Positions 1-12,437 of a stretch of 64,000 nt of DNA are shown piece by piece; position 1 is the stretch's first letter, and the number at the start of each line of letters is the position of its first letter. The position numbers were made by a program, and so were the translations under genes. The DNA is from Lithospermum erythrorhizon (taxonomy: Eukaryota > Streptophyta > Magnoliopsida > Boraginales > Boraginaceae). The DNA lies in assembly GCA_019722365.1 (NCBI GenBank), contig JADFUC010002297.1, positions 186,001-250,000 of the forward strand, in the 5' to 3' direction. Under the pieces are notes generated by a model. The model did not search any database. It was not told the origin of the DNA and saw only the letters and a list, made by a program, of their open reading frames with translations.

Positions 1-540
1 GGCGGTAAAGAAATTCACATGTGGAGCTTACTTTCCACTCAAATATCATCGAAAACCGGTGATCTGTAATTCATTTATATCGTTGATATACGGCAAATAA
101 AGAGCAATGCCATATCCAAAAGTCATAGGATGCGGCGCCCGAGAATAGCGTTGTTGTGCCTTTATGCCCACTAGTAAATTGTCTTTGCCAAGCTTTGGGA
201 CAATTTTTCCATTGCCAGTGCATGCAATCAATACTTCCAACTATTCTAGGGAACCAACTCGATCCATGATGTAGCCGTTCCCAAATCTAGCGGTGGCACT
301 TCTCGTCAACAATCATTCTCAAATATAGATATTATCCGCTACAAAACTTACTTATGAACACTCAAGGGTAGTCGTTTCTCCAATCTTCACGTATTCATAT
401 GTCTGGCTGAAACTCCGTGAAACTAACATCGTATAAGCTGTTTACTGAAGAGTTGATAATCCTCGTTTCGGCATTGTTTCTCCTTTGAGTAAAATGCACG
501 TGTCAAAGTTTGAAGAGTTGACAATAAATCAAATAGTAGT
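1..540 (-). pseudogene. PIF/Harbinger DDE transposase fragment
   Basis: Reading the minus strand from about 330 down to the left edge, shifting frame where needed, gives the conserved core of a PIF/Harbinger-type transposase: a block reading GSIDCMHWQWKNCP, then AWQRQFTSGHKG, then a segment ending SYDFWIWHCS, then VFDDI. This is the region around the second catalytic aspartate of the family. Several one-base shifts and in-frame stops mean no intact enzyme remains, and the left end is cut by the window. It lies downstream of an ORF1-like gene on the same strand (1200-2109), the usual two-gene content of these elements. Family assignment is secure; the outer limits are not. Confidence 0.75.
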
Positions 541-930
541 CTTTTGCATGCTGATATCTTAGTAAAATTGGTTGTCAATGTATATTAGGAGATTGACAAA
601 ATAATCTCTTCTGAGCTGTGATGTCTGGGTCATTGATCCCTCTCTCTGTGTATTGTCCATTATGCGTGATTGATTTCTTGAAGCTTGTAATTAGCTATGA
701 AGTCGTTATATATGTTAAGTAAAGATTCCTCGCTCCACGTCGACGTTAGGTGCCAGTTGAATTCATATGTGTTGGTGGATCATTGAAATACAAAGGAATT
801 GAAGGCTGGCATCCTATGAGTTTAAAGAATGGCTTAGAAGGTTTTTGATGTCTTCACACAAAGTTTGAATTTATAATGTTCAATTTTGGACTTCAAACTC
901 TCCATTTAATCAAATTGAAGTAAAATATAA

Positions 931-1060
931 GACAAAGTCGCATGCATTAATTGAAAATAAAGTTGACAAGGCAATGACAAAGTCACATGCATTGATTGAA
1001 AATAAAGTTGACAAGGCAAGACAAAGTCACATGCATTGTTTGAAAATAAAGTTGACAAGA
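931..1060. repeat. Three tandem 44-45 bp repeats
   Basis: Three head-to-tail units start at 931, 976 and 1020. Each begins GACAAAGTC, contains CATGCATT and ends in AAATAAAGTTGACAAG. They lie between the two coding remnants of the Harbinger element, so they are probably element DNA. No function is visible. The remaining sequence of 541-1199 shows nothing recognisable. Confidence 0.8.
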
Positions 1061-1199
1061 CAAATTATCACAATCATAAATCCTAACACTTTAACCACAT
1101 AGTCCAAACAGAATAATAATTCAGTCGTAAACATTCGCGACCAAGCAGGTTCAACCTGAAGCATGTTTAGAGTTCTTGTTCATATTCGTCTAACTCATT

Positions 1200-2109
1200 T
1201 CGTTGGTTTCTCGATTCAAGTTCATCCACATCTCCATTTTTTAGCATGTCTTCTTTCATTTTGAGCCTTGGCAACTTCTTTGCATCATTTGCCGTCTGCG
1301 TTCCTTTGTCTCGATCCAATTGTTGGCGTTCTTGCCTCTATATTCGCGTATTCCGCCTCAATATTGAACTGATCTTCTTTAGAGGAACACTTCGCTTTTC
1401 TTTGTTTTCGTCCCTTCCTTGAGACTTATCAAAGTAGAATAGAAAGATGAGACATTATCGCCTTAACTAATTTTTCCTTTTGGGCCCATTCTTTGCCCGG
1501 ATGCATCGCGTCGACCCATATATTTTGGTTCATGGCGAACCAATTTCCATTCATCAATCAATGTAAACTTCTTTTTCATGTCCTCAACATATAACTCTTG
1601 GGCTGTTTTTATGTAATCGTCATCGATGACCCTTTCGTCTTTCCATTGAACTTTTAAAGAAAACACCAACCCGTACGGCGATTTTTTTGGTTCGTACCGG
1701 CACTAGTTCACTATCGTACTAAAATGAAAATAGCGAAGAAGTAGTTTGTTTTGCTAGCAGCTCCAAACAACATAACTAGATTTTCGTGTTGTTGGTTTGG
1801 TTGGTGTAAAACTATCAGTGTCTGCGTTTTCTAAAGATATTTAATTTGGAAAACTCCGGATCTCGATTGATTTTGATTGAGGTATGGATTGATCTACGAC
1901 ATTATTTCCTCCAGATTGTTGCCCAAATTGCATATACGGAAAATTATAGGGATATTGCATACCAAAATTTGGGGGCATCATATAAGGATTTTGGAAATTG
2001 TTTTGCATACCCATATTTTGAGGATGTTCGGGGCATTGGAAATTGAAATTTTGTGTCTGGTTAGGAAATATGAATTTGGTGGAAAATTAAAATTTTGATT
2101 AGGATCCAT
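1200..2109 (-). pseudogene. PIF/Harbinger ORF1 (Myb/SANT-like) remnant
   Basis: On the minus strand a start codon at 2109 (MDPNQNFNF) opens an asparagine/glutamine/methionine-rich leader with segments such as NFGMQYPYNFPYMQFG, characteristic of plant Harbinger ORF1 proteins. After a frameshift near 2065 the frame continues, and at 1463-1669 a Myb/SANT-like stretch follows (DDDYIKTAQELY ... FTLIDEWKLVRHEPKY), then a basic GPKGK segment. ORF1 proteins help the transposase bind DNA and enter the nucleus. Multiple frameshifts make this a pseudogene. It is transcribed toward the transposase remnant at 1-540. Confidence 0.7.
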
Positions 2110-2810
2110 AAATATATAGAAAAAAGATATTTTAAAATTTGATGTTGAAATATAACAAAATAGGGCTCTATTTATAGGTATTCAAAAATAAAATATTATT
2201 GGTACAAAAAGACGACAATTTGATGAGAGATTTGATGTTTATTCTCTTAAAAACAAAAATATAACTTCTCCATCCCGCAAGCCTACATGCGTCTAGTAAG
2301 AAATCTTCTCCTCTCAGGTGGCGGGGCTTGACCACGTATTTGTCAAATTGTGACTTCTTTTTCATTTTTGCAGTGCATAGTTGAACGCAGCGTGATAATG
2401 GGTTGGAGTGATTCCATTACCTTGTCAGTTTTGTGTCAATTACCCCCAAACAATTCAATTCACCCCAAAATATTGTGACATGGAATTACACTCCAATTAA
2501 CCCCTACTGTGAATTTTTGGGGACAATGTCTGTGATTTAACCCTGTACATTAGGTAGTCTTGATCCTAAATGTAAAACTAACCGTTAAATTCAGCCCACG
2601 ACAATTGTGGAAAAATAGTTAAACCACATATGTGAAAAATAACCCATCCTTGACAATGAATGTAAACATGAAAGAATTAACTGTTTTTTAAGAAATAATA
2701 ATGTTGTAAAAATGCTTTACCAGGCGGGTGAAATATCTGGCAGTGTCGTCGTCTCCGTCGCTTGATAATACGCTTGATTCCTTCAATTTTTGCGAACCCG
2801 CGAAATGGTT
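2110..2810. other. Gap between Harbinger remnant and LTR-like repeat
   Basis: No gene is supported. The right terminal inverted repeat and TTA-type target duplication of the Harbinger element should lie here, but I could not find a clear pair because the left end of the element is outside the window. Confidence 0.4.
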
Positions 2811-2834
2811 CATGGTGATCCACAATGCGAGTCT

Positions 2835-3447
2835 AACACAGGAAAATTAGTTAATCCAGGCATAAGCAAAAAGAGTTCAAATATTTTGTTGATTCTATCT
2901 TTTATTATGAATGATTTTGCAAACTCAAATTTGATATGAGGGGGTTGTTGGATAAGAGCTTAATCTAATCACATTTTTGTGAAATTTAAAAGTAGCAAGC
3001 AAGAGAAGTTTAGTTGTTCATATGTAAATTCGAGATAATAAAGTGTCCGAAAGTGGTGACACACTTCACCTGTAACCGCAAAATCATGAATATCAATCAT
3101 CATGATGTTAATTGAAGTAATCAAGAAATTAATCAATCGAATTAAGAAGGAATCATGATTGAAAAATTTTGGGTTCATACGATTGAAGAGAAAAATAAAT
3201 TGCGGAAAACTTTGTATATTGATAGATGAATGAACTGTTACAATTGGCTTGAATATAGATGATTTACAACATATATGCTGATCGACATACAACTAAGTCG
3301 GCTTACCGTCTAACTAACTCAGGCCAATGACTAATTTATTCAAACTATTATTTTGGCAAGAAACTCCAACTAGCACAAATAAGCATGTCACGCCCGTCCG
3401 CCCCGTTGCCGAGTCATCGATCAGTCAAAATTTGCAACCTTAAATCA
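2835..3447. repeat. LTR-like direct repeat, copy A
   Basis: This segment recurs at 7100-7690 in the same orientation with many small differences. Both copies contain a purine-rich run followed by TGTTGGAT(A/G)AGAGC, resembling a polypurine tract next to the first bases of a copia LTR (about 2948 here). Both translate on the minus strand to nearly the same ~105-residue spurious frame, which is repeat conservation and not a gene. The orientation and right boundary of the supposed LTR are unresolved. Confidence 0.65.
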
Positions 3448-3770
3448 TTCCCCACTCCATCCCCGCAGCATGACGGTTAGAAAGAACGCCCAAGTTTGGA
3501 CAACAAATAGTGCTAATGGGATGGTAGGATTTTAGTGACACATTCGCAGCACGCTCATTGTGACAAATGCTAAGAAAAAGAAGAACTCGTTCCGACACTT
3601 TATCACGAGTGAAATGGCAGTCCATTTCAGTAACAAATTCATGAAAAATAGAAGTTACGAGCATATGCGATGCGAAGCTATTATCCGCAATCTGACTACG
3701 CGGGCATTAAATATTTAAGTCGTAACTCTTGCAATAGGCGAACAAGCGGGTTACCTCATTGCGCGGCACG

Positions 3771-4760
3771 TGTTGAAATCAATGAGAATTGATTCCTTTT
3801 TTATTGTGCCCATTCGACAATTGTGTATCAATTCATTTTACGGTTTGGTTAAATGAGATTACGAAATTTAGTGTTCACTACTTAATTGTATATTACTAGT
3901 GTGGGTTCTCGTGATAATTTAAGGGGTTATGGCGATTGCTAGATGTACTCATTGTCGTTATAATAATAGTAATTGGTGATTATTATTATTATGCAACTTA
4001 CTAAATATCTGAGCTAGAAGGTCGCGCCACATTACAATGATATTCGAATAATATTTCGTGAATGAAATTAAGCGAGACTTATTATCTTGAGAAATGTCTC
4101 TCAATATTTATATATTTGTCAAATATATGTTGATGAACATCGAATTGGTTCAACTTGCAAGTTTCAATTAAACAATTGAGATTGATGAATAACTTGATAA
4201 AGTTATTTGATAGTGACTTCGTTAGTATTTGAGTGACTTGTTAAGTTAATTAAAATGAAACAAACTTCGCTAGTAACTCATTATTTAGTGGAAGCTCATA
4301 GCAGTCTAATTAAGTTAGCAGCGTTAAAGCGATTTCTTCTTGAGTTGATTAACGGTGAAATTTGGAACTTGGTATTTAAGGAGTTAGGTTTTTCATAATC
4401 GCCAAGCTTCGACTCCCCTGCTTAGAAAACGCCCATCATAAGTGGAAGAGTTTTCTCTTCCAATTTCATTAATCTTCAAACTCTAGCAAGTTCAAGTACC
4501 GATTCGTTTCCTCTTGGTGTGTACAATCTAGATGACATCGTTCGGTGTTGAACAAGCTTTGAAGGACTTTGAAGGGGGCTTTCATGTGAGGTTGATTGTG
4601 AGGATTTGAGTTAAGTTAAGCTTCCGTTACTGATCTATAAAATTATTTATTCAGCAACTTATATTTTGAATTTAGATTAATATACATTAATTTGAGGATC
4701 CGGGATGTAATAGGCGGTGTTTTATCACGGAAGGAATAAATTAAATACTAGATTCTAACA
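3771..4760 (+). mobile_element. Copia-type LTR (element 1)
   Basis: A 990-bp segment begins TGTTGAAATCAATGAG and ends TTCTAACA immediately before a tRNA-Met primer-binding site, so it is a left LTR on the plus strand. It matches, with many small indels, the reverse strand of 55800-56794 and the part of that LTR at 63404-64000. Shared features include the run GTTATAATAATAGTAATTGG. No right-hand LTR of element 1 is visible, so the element is truncated. Confidence 0.8.
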
Positions 4761-4761
4761 G

Positions 4762-4774
4762 TGGTATCAGAGTC
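4762..4774 (+). other. Primer-binding site (initiator tRNA-Met)
   Basis: TGGTATCAGAGTC sits two bases after the LTR end. It matches the plant consensus TGGTATCAGAGC, complementary to the 3' end of initiator methionine tRNA, which primes reverse transcription in most plant copia and many gypsy elements. Confidence 0.85.
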
Positions 4775-7076
4775 TACTCAAGTTTGATGTATTTTATCTA
4801 GTTTGATTGTGTTGACATAGTTGTTAGTTAATTTAATTATTTCATGATTTATATATTCAATTGATGAATATATAATATAAAAAAAATCAACCATTTGCCT
4901 ATATTTCACCTGAAATTTGGAATCATCATTTCAATGTATTGATTTTGATGCTTATTTAATTGTTCATGAATTGAAAGGGATTAAAGATTGATTAATTTAC
5001 ATTTTAATTTGAGTAGAATCATTTCGATTTCACGAGAGGGTTATAAATTTCGGAAAATTCTGAAATTAAATGCGTATTGAGACCCTCACGAGGTTCATCC
5101 CAGTTTTCGAATTTTTGAATTTTTAAGAATACATAAAATTCATTGCATTTTGGATTGTTTTAATCAAAAAAAAACTAGAAGTGTTTTGATGAAATTCCTT
5201 GGACATGTTCGAAATAATGATATTGTTGATGTTCAAGTCGAATCTGATTTTTGAATTTTTAGAGGCCTCCAAATCGTTTTTACAAAAATTAAGTGTCTGG
5301 AAAAGCGCAAATAGTGCAAATGATTCGCCCGAGAACTTGCGGGCGTCGTTCGGGCGGCGTCTAGTCTGCAATTGCACGTTCCGACCACTGGCGTCAATAG
5401 CTCACCGCGTACTCGGTACCCGGCGGTAGCGTGTCGATCGTGGTGGCGGAGGCTGTCGTTTGCCGTTGAAGTTCGTCGTCCATTTTAGAAAACCACAATG
5501 TATTTTATGTAACGATTATTTTTGTTTAAAATTTATTGGTAATTATTAATTTAGGTTTTAAATGTTAAATCATAAATTTTATCATTAAAATAATTGAATA
5601 TATATCTTGAATGACATTAAATTTGATTTATATTTTCCTTTGAAATTATTTTCATTAATTGATAATTTTGAAAATATTTCATGATAACTTTTTAAATTTT
5701 GAATTTTTTAGTTGATGCTGTAAGTAATTATTCCATGATTATGAGGTTAGTAGTATTAATAATTATCCATTAATCGTAATAATGAATATATTTAAATTTA
5801 AAATTTACATTAATTGATAATTATGAACACATTTATTTTCATTTCATTTAATATATGTGACATTAAGTGCATTTATTTGTTTTAATATTTTGCCCATATA
5901 TATTGTTATGGATGAAATGGAGGTATTGATGACCCGTTTTTCAGTCTGCGTACCGTATTGATGTAAATGACTTTCTTTGAGTCATATTATATTATTTTAT
6001 TTTATTTATTTTATTTCTTGTTTACTCATGACTTGCATCTTGTCTAAGTTAGGTTAGTGTATTTGAATTGTAATTGAAGACGGAACAGTGGAGATTCAGG
6101 CTTGATAAAGAAATGGTAATAGGAGCAAAATATTAGTTTTCAAGTTTGAAAATGCTAATAGGGCTAAGTGCATGTCATCGCCTCTTGAATGTGCATTACT
6201 TGTTTTATTCTTTATATTTGTACATATGTGATTATGTGCTATAATTGCGTGGTAAAAATAAAAAACAAAGTAATAATGTCACCGCGTTTAAAAATTTAAG
6301 CGTATCGAGCCAATTTTAAAGTTGTGAAATCGGTTGCATTATCTGGGCCTTATTTGTGATGGCAGTGTTACAGTTTTGCACTTGATATGACAATGGATCA
6401 TGTTGAAGTGATTTCCACTAACGTTGTGGGCTTTCAGATGATCACTCCAAGTAATTATTTGGTTTAATTGGTATGCTTAACCGGTTTGTCTGAGATACAA
6501 AAGTTGGGTAGCATCTTGAATAGTATGCCAGCGTTACAAGAGTTATCTAGTTTTACATAATTGGTTGATAACCTACTATTATACTAGTTCAAAATGTATC
6601 ACGGTGTTTCCGTTTGGTTAAAGTATAGGTCTGATACTAATATATTTCGTGAGATTTAAGTATTAATCACGCACGCTTTATAATTTATTTGTTAGTGTTT
6701 AGCATGATGGTTTCTTGGTCCCATTTGTCCTTATTACTTATTCTTATAAATTTTAATGGCTACCTTCTTTATACTCGTAAGAACTCGACACCGACACTTG
6801 AAAAATGTGGTGAATAACTTCGAACTTTGGCAGTGGTCTCGTAACCGAATTATTCTCAAGCGAGAAGAAGCTGAATAAATGGCGAGCAATAAGGTTTCTC
6901 GAGCTTCAATGATAGTGCCTCCGTCGAGAAAAAGTAGTCCACTTGTGAAGTCGATGTTGTGGATGTCGATGTCTCATCTTTGCAATGAAACGCCGTTCAA
7001 ATTCGATATGAAAAGGTGGCGGCGTATGACATATACCCGGCAACTGATTTGTTTCTTGAATGCACTTAGTGGTTAA
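4775..7076 (+). mobile_element. Truncated copia internal region with gag start
   Basis: About 1.6 kb of untranslated leader is followed at 6387 by ATGACAATGGATCATG (frame MTMDHVEVIST), which is also present on the minus strand near 61687 in the second element of this family. That marks the start of gag. The following ~690 bp align in patches with 61687-61000, including the run ATTGGTATGCTTAACCGG. Frameshifts and stops break the frame. No protease, integrase or polymerase follows: the element stops near 7076 and repeat copy B begins. Confidence 0.65.
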
Positions 7077-7099
7077 AGTAGTGATCCGCCAATCTTGGA

Positions 7100-7690
7100 C
7101 TAACACAGGAAGTCAAGTGATACAAAACATGAAGCAAAAAAGGAGTTCAAAAATATTTTGTTGATTCTATTTTTTATATTTTGCAAACTCAAATTTAATA
7201 TGGGGCGGTTGTTGGATGAGAGCTTAATCTAGTCATATTTTTGTGAAATATAAACGTAGCAAGCAAGAGAAATATAATTGTTCGTATGTAAATTCGAGAC
7301 AATGAAGTGTCGAGTAGTGGTGACACACTCCACCTCTAATCGTAAAATCATGAATTTCAATCATCATGATGTTAATTGAAGTAATCAAGCAATTAATCAA
7401 TCGAATTAAAAAGGAATCATGATTGGAAAATTTAGGGTTCATACGATTGAAGAGAAAATTAAATTGGGGAAAACTTTGTATATTGATTGTTGAATGAAAT
7501 GTTACAAGCGTCTGGTGATTTACTATATGATGATCAACATACAACTAAGTCAACTTCTCATCTAACTAACTCCACCTCAACAACTTCATTTATTCAACTA
7601 TTGTTGGAAACTCAACTAAGCAAATAAGCATGCCTTGATGATCCACGCACTGCCATGTAAATTGATCGAGTCATTTCTTGACCTTAAATG
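7100..7690. repeat. LTR-like direct repeat, copy B
   Basis: Second copy of the 2835-3447 repeat in direct orientation. The PPT-like run and TGTTGGATGAGAGC lie near 7209. Together the copies bracket the truncated copia element 1, suggesting either two solo or 3' LTRs of one family or an outer element carrying an inner one. Homology fades after about 7690. The stretch 7691-8159 shows nothing I can assign. Confidence 0.65.
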
Positions 7691-8159
7691 CATGATGTAA
7701 GTAAAGAGCATCTTGATCCTTGCTGAGTAATAACAAAAAGTATTCATCAGCAATGACGATAGACTTGCTTGATCAAATGATTGATATAAGTATATGGTAT
7801 ATCTTGAAAGTGTAATCCGTTGTGAAATAGGAAGTAAAAATCTGTGGAACAGCTGTTGGACCACCGATCGATATGATTGGACACGCCTGAGAATAGAGCG
7901 AAGCAAGTGTTAAGGCGGCGTCGATAACACTTGGACACTAACTGAGATAAAATTTAAGATATACAATCTTGAAAGTAAAAACACCTGAATGGTAACCAGT
8001 TCGGTCTGACATCGCCCTAAATGCAGAGACAGCGCATCGTGGAAAAGTTAGTATGATAATGAAAATTACAAATAAGGTCTTATCTCCCTCGAATGCCCTA
8101 TTCTCCTATCGAGATGTATAAGTTCGGACTCCCCACGATTATAACACCCTTATCTTGGC

Positions 8160-8690
8160 TTCACAACTCATCCACTAGTATGTATATAGCTTCTAATAAT
8201 TTTCAACCAAAAGCTGTTGTAACCGGTGTCATGAGCGGTTGTACAAAACTAATGGGTTTATAGTAACACTCGTACATTATTCTATTGAAAGATAAAATCT
8301 TTTAAGCTCTTTCTCACAAAATAATGTAGAGACTCTACATATTTTCCGGTTTCTCCCAGGTATAGCGAGGCACTTTATGTAATGTAGGCACAAGCAAGTT
8401 TATGGTAATAAGCACCGCAAACAAACCTTCCATAATTGCTTCGATCTTTTCATACGTCCTTAACCAACCGTCTGCTCTTATATGCTTGGGAGTGCAGCTC
8501 AAGACATTACCATATATTGTAGAGGCGAAAATATCTTTTCGATTATTACTAGAATTAAATGAATCTAGAAAATATCTGCCTTGATATCGACGTGCTTGAC
8601 ATTGCGGTATTATCTTTGGCCTTGTTCCGACCTTAAAATCCTTTGTTCACATTTTGCTATCCCGACAAAGTACTTAACGATAAATACTAA
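8160..8690. repeat. Unclassified ~0.5 kb direct repeat, left copy
   Basis: This segment is repeated at 9337-9880 in the same orientation. Shared landmarks in order include ATCCACTAGTATGT, CTCTACATATTTTCCGG, CAAGTTTATGGTAATAA, AAACAAACCTTCCATAATTG and a block around CAAGACATTA. The copies differ by numerous short indels. The length and direct orientation would suit LTRs of a small retroelement, but I see no primer site, polypurine tract or TG...CA ends, so the class stays open. Confidence 0.7.
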
Positions 8691-9336
8691 CAAACGCCCC
8701 TTTGGCTAATATTTTTGTAGGCAAAACACATACTCCCCACCGATCGCGTCTCCCCTTTTTGCCTCGAAAAAGTCGGAGTTCGATTAATGCGAAAGGAAGA
8801 ATTTTTAATTCATTGGCATCATACGAGTGCCCAACACTAGTAGAACCTCCGGCTGACCTTGGCTCTACCCGCGTGTCGAGTTAAATGTGAACATGTACAT
8901 CGGGGCCAGAGACAACATTGGCCCCAGAACTTTCTCTTTTCTACGAATCCCGGCTTGATCCTCCTTTATAGCGACACAAAAATTACCTCGATAATCGTTC
9001 TTGATCTTCCATTGTTGAGCTATAGCAGAATTCGCACTTTTGATCCTCCATTCCTTACGATGAGCAATCTCAGAATTTTGAATATGGGGAATACATTTAG
9101 AATGCGGAACATGAGGAATGGACCATGTTGATAGATGCTCCTACCGTGAGCTTATATGATATGGTGTATGTGTCTTAACCTGATGACAAACCCATTTATT
9201 CTTCTTTTTTGTTCTTGGGTGTCGTTAGCATAGGAGCGATAGGTTAATGTTAGCAGCAGTTGGTATAGGTTGAATTCTTTAACTTTGTAGCTAGAACAAA
9301 CTTTGATTCTTTAAAACATTCTCCGGCAACCTATCG
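8691..9336. other. Spacer between direct repeats
   Basis: About 650 bp with short open frames only (for example 8859-9131 plus). None resembles a protein family I know. If the flanking repeats are LTRs, this would be the internal region of a non-autonomous element; that is inference. Confidence 0.35.
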
Positions 9337-9880
9337 CTTCACTACACGCTCTTATCCACTAGTATGTGTAAACTACAATAATTTTGATAAAAGCAAAAGC
9401 ATTGTAACGGTGTCCTGACGATTGTACAAAAACAAATGGAGTTTATAGTAACATTCCGTACATTATTCTGATAAAGATAAAATCTTAAGCTCTTTTCCTC
9501 ACAAAATAATGCGAGAACTCTACATATTTTCCGGTTTCATCTGGAGTGCACTTAGTGAGGCCTTTATATAATGTGAGGCACAAACAAGTTTATGGTAATA
9601 ACTTCCCATAAACAAACCTTCCATAATTGCTTGATAGCTTTCCTTGTCCCTTAACCAACCAAATCTGCACTTATATGGCAGGAGTACGCTCCAAGACATT
9701 ATCGTATATTGTAGAATGACTCTGCTAAATTACCAAATTCGACAAAATCACCGAGAAAATATCTGTATGATATCGTGATGCTTATTTGTTGCAACCAAGC
9801 TGTCTTTGGCAGCATTCGACGCCGTCAGCGATTCCGCGATTTGCCTATCAACAAAATTGTTAGCGATAAAACATTAACAT
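9337..9880. repeat. Unclassified ~0.5 kb direct repeat, right copy
   Basis: Partner of 8160-8690; see that entry for shared landmarks. The region 9881-12314 to its right is AT-rich without coding signal, apart from the MITE at 10378-10580. Confidence 0.7.
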
Positions 9881-10377
9881 ATACAAAGATGTGTTATGTC
9901 TTTGACTGTTACACAGAAAACATGAACTGATATAGCTAGAACATGTAGTTGCTTATTTGCTTGTGTCGGTTATCACTCAGCCAAATGAAGTATAAACATT
10001 GACTTCATTGTTTCAATTTTTCCACATTTCACACGGCATTGCCTTCCTTGAAGGGGAAAGTAGGAGTAATTGATGACAAGTTCAATTTGCCTCTATTATC
10101 TTCTTAAAGATTTGAGACCACACCTTGAATTGCTCATTTATTTTTGCCATGCATAGGGAATGTGTGAATGACCACTTACATTTCTTGCACTACTTATATA
10201 GCTCTTCTTCTAAAACTATTGTGAATCTACCTTGTTTTTTCAGTTTTTCCCCTTCATATGGAGCTCTTTGTTAGTTTTGTCAACAAAATCGATGATATTT
10301 CTTATATTTGTCAGTTCACATAATTATTTAGGAAACATACTCTTTACTACCTCCATTCTAATTTAATTGGAAAATAT

Positions 10378-10580
10378 TACTCTATCTGTCTTTATTTATT
10401 TTATTGTTTTGAAGAAAAATATTTTATTAAAAAAGAAAAGTTATCAAACAATAGAAAAAAGAATATTGGAAAACAAAACAAACTTCAATGCAAAAAGTTA
10501 CATTGATAAATGAAACAATCGTTTATAATGAGAATATAATTTTTTGATAATCGATCACTTAAATAGAGACGGAAAGAGTA
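10378..10580. mobile_element. Stowaway-like MITE
   Basis: About 200 bp bounded by TA dinucleotides, with inverted ends: the left reads TACTCTATCTGTCTTTATTTA and the right ends AAATAGAGACGGAAAGAGTA. Small size, TA target and CTC-type ends fit a Tc1/mariner-derived Stowaway MITE. The interior is A/T-rich and non-coding. Confidence 0.65.
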
Positions 10581-12314
10581 TTCATTACTACATTAAATAA
10601 TTTAGAAACTCAAAAATATTTTTCCAAGTACATTGTATTTTGTACATATATTAATAAAACGTTAATAATAGGTTTTATAAATTAATATATTAACATCCAA
10701 ATGATTTAATAAATCACTAACTTTAATCATCTAATTCGGACTCAACAAACTCCAACAACTGGAATGAAAACAAATCCATTTGCATTGTCACCTTCAATTT
10801 TCAAATAGTATCAGAGAGAATGAGGGAGTAAGTTGATTAGAGAGAAACAAATGGGAGAATGAGTGTGATTTTTTTTGTTTAGGTTGTTTGGGAGGGATAT
10901 TTTTAATATTTTCATTGGATATTATACATAAGTATACTTGATATAAACAGTATACATACACCTAAATAGTATTTTTTAATATTGAAATGACTATTTTACT
11001 CTTGAACATAATTTTTATAACTACCACACTTACAAATAGGGGGCAAAATAGACATTTCACAGTCAATTTCTTCCTGTTTGGGTGTGTGTATAACAGCTCA
11101 GATTTACAATTTAAGTACTGTGCAGTAGTTAATTAATTCATATACTCCACTGCGGAGTATTTTATAAATATAAATTTTTTTCTTGTGAACTTTTGACCTT
11201 CTCAAACCAAACATTTTTATCGTATTTTAACCTTTTCCATAAAATCATGAATTATCATAATTATTTTTTTATCCATTTCTTAATACTTCCATCATTTCAA
11301 ATTATCTTCAATTAGAAAAGAAGTTGTCATACATTTTGTCTGTTTTTCTAAATGACCCTCTAAAACTTCAAAATATTTCAGACAATAATTATTTTTCCAA
11401 TTAATAATTAAATACGGAGCATTTTTCATCATTTGAACTACTTTTTCAATTTTTTAATGGATGCCTTTTTTCCCACACTAAAAAAAAACCAAACATATGA
11501 ATTGGTAATGTAATGGATTTGGTAAGGCTCTTACTGAGTTTCTTGGTCCAGTAAGGTTGGAGAACATTGATAGCTTGGCTGCAAGTTTTAGTAAACAAGT
11601 TTGGACTAGACATGATTCAAATTTGAAGAAAAATAATGAATGGAATGATCTCTTTCATAAAATGTGAATTGTCATGGAAAGTTATGGATTTTGTATTTTT
11701 TGAAAAAATATATATTTTAAAATATTTTTCATTTTGTAATTCCAATTCAAGATTTGATTTTTTTTAAGCCCCTATTTAATGTATATGTAATAAAAAAATT
11801 TTGAATATCAATATATTCGGCCAAATTATTGTTTGATTAATTTAATTAGAAATATATATATAACGCCATTCATTCTTAATCGTTTTAACCGACGTAAAAT
11901 AACTAGTATACTCTGCCAAAACCGAATAGAGTAGCCCCATATAGATTATCTTATCTCGACTTCTATGGATTATCTATACTATATATAAAAAATAATGTGC
12001 ATACGATTATTCTGTGGCTCAACAAAACTCTTTTTTTTAATCTAATACTCTTACTAACTATAGATTATCACATTTTAGTTTTAAGGATATGCACACACTT
12101 ACATAATAACTTTCATAACTACCTAATCAGAGCCAAAAACTTTAAAATAGAGAGTTCAACTCAACTTTTCAAAAATCTCATTTCTTCACTCTCTTTCAAG
12201 CAAAAACTCAAACACCTTCTCTCCAATTTTCCAAATTAAAAAAAAAAAAAATCAAATTTTGAAATCTTATTAAACAAAGATAAGTTGAATTAATCAATTA
12301 TTTATGAAAAAAAA

Positions 12315-12437
12315 ATGAATGTTGTAAGAGGACAAAGATCTGGGACATCTACAGTTAGCTTATTTTATGTCGCAACATTCCCTGACAACTTTGTTCATTC
12401 TTCCTCCAATGTCCGATGGCTTCAATCACCGGTCAGC
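12315..12437 (+). pseudogene. Relic of kinesin-13B first coding exon
   Basis: From the ATG at 12315 the frame reads MNVVRGQRSG, then DNFVHSSSNVRWLQSP, which parallels the N-terminus of plant kinesin-13B proteins (an RxGQRS start and an SSSNGRWLQS motif). The family continues with GLQH; here the frame instead runs into MITE-like sequence (CCCAAAATGATTGTCCAG) near 12468, and no clear splice donor is seen. I read it as the damaged original first exon of the kinesin gene starting at 14488. It could still be spliced by an unseen donor. Confidence 0.5.

Noticed and set aside
2969..3292. 107-codon minus-strand frame similar to the one at 7233-7544
   Set aside because: Similarity is due to a duplicated LTR-like repeat; the protein has no recognisable features and intact frames are by chance.
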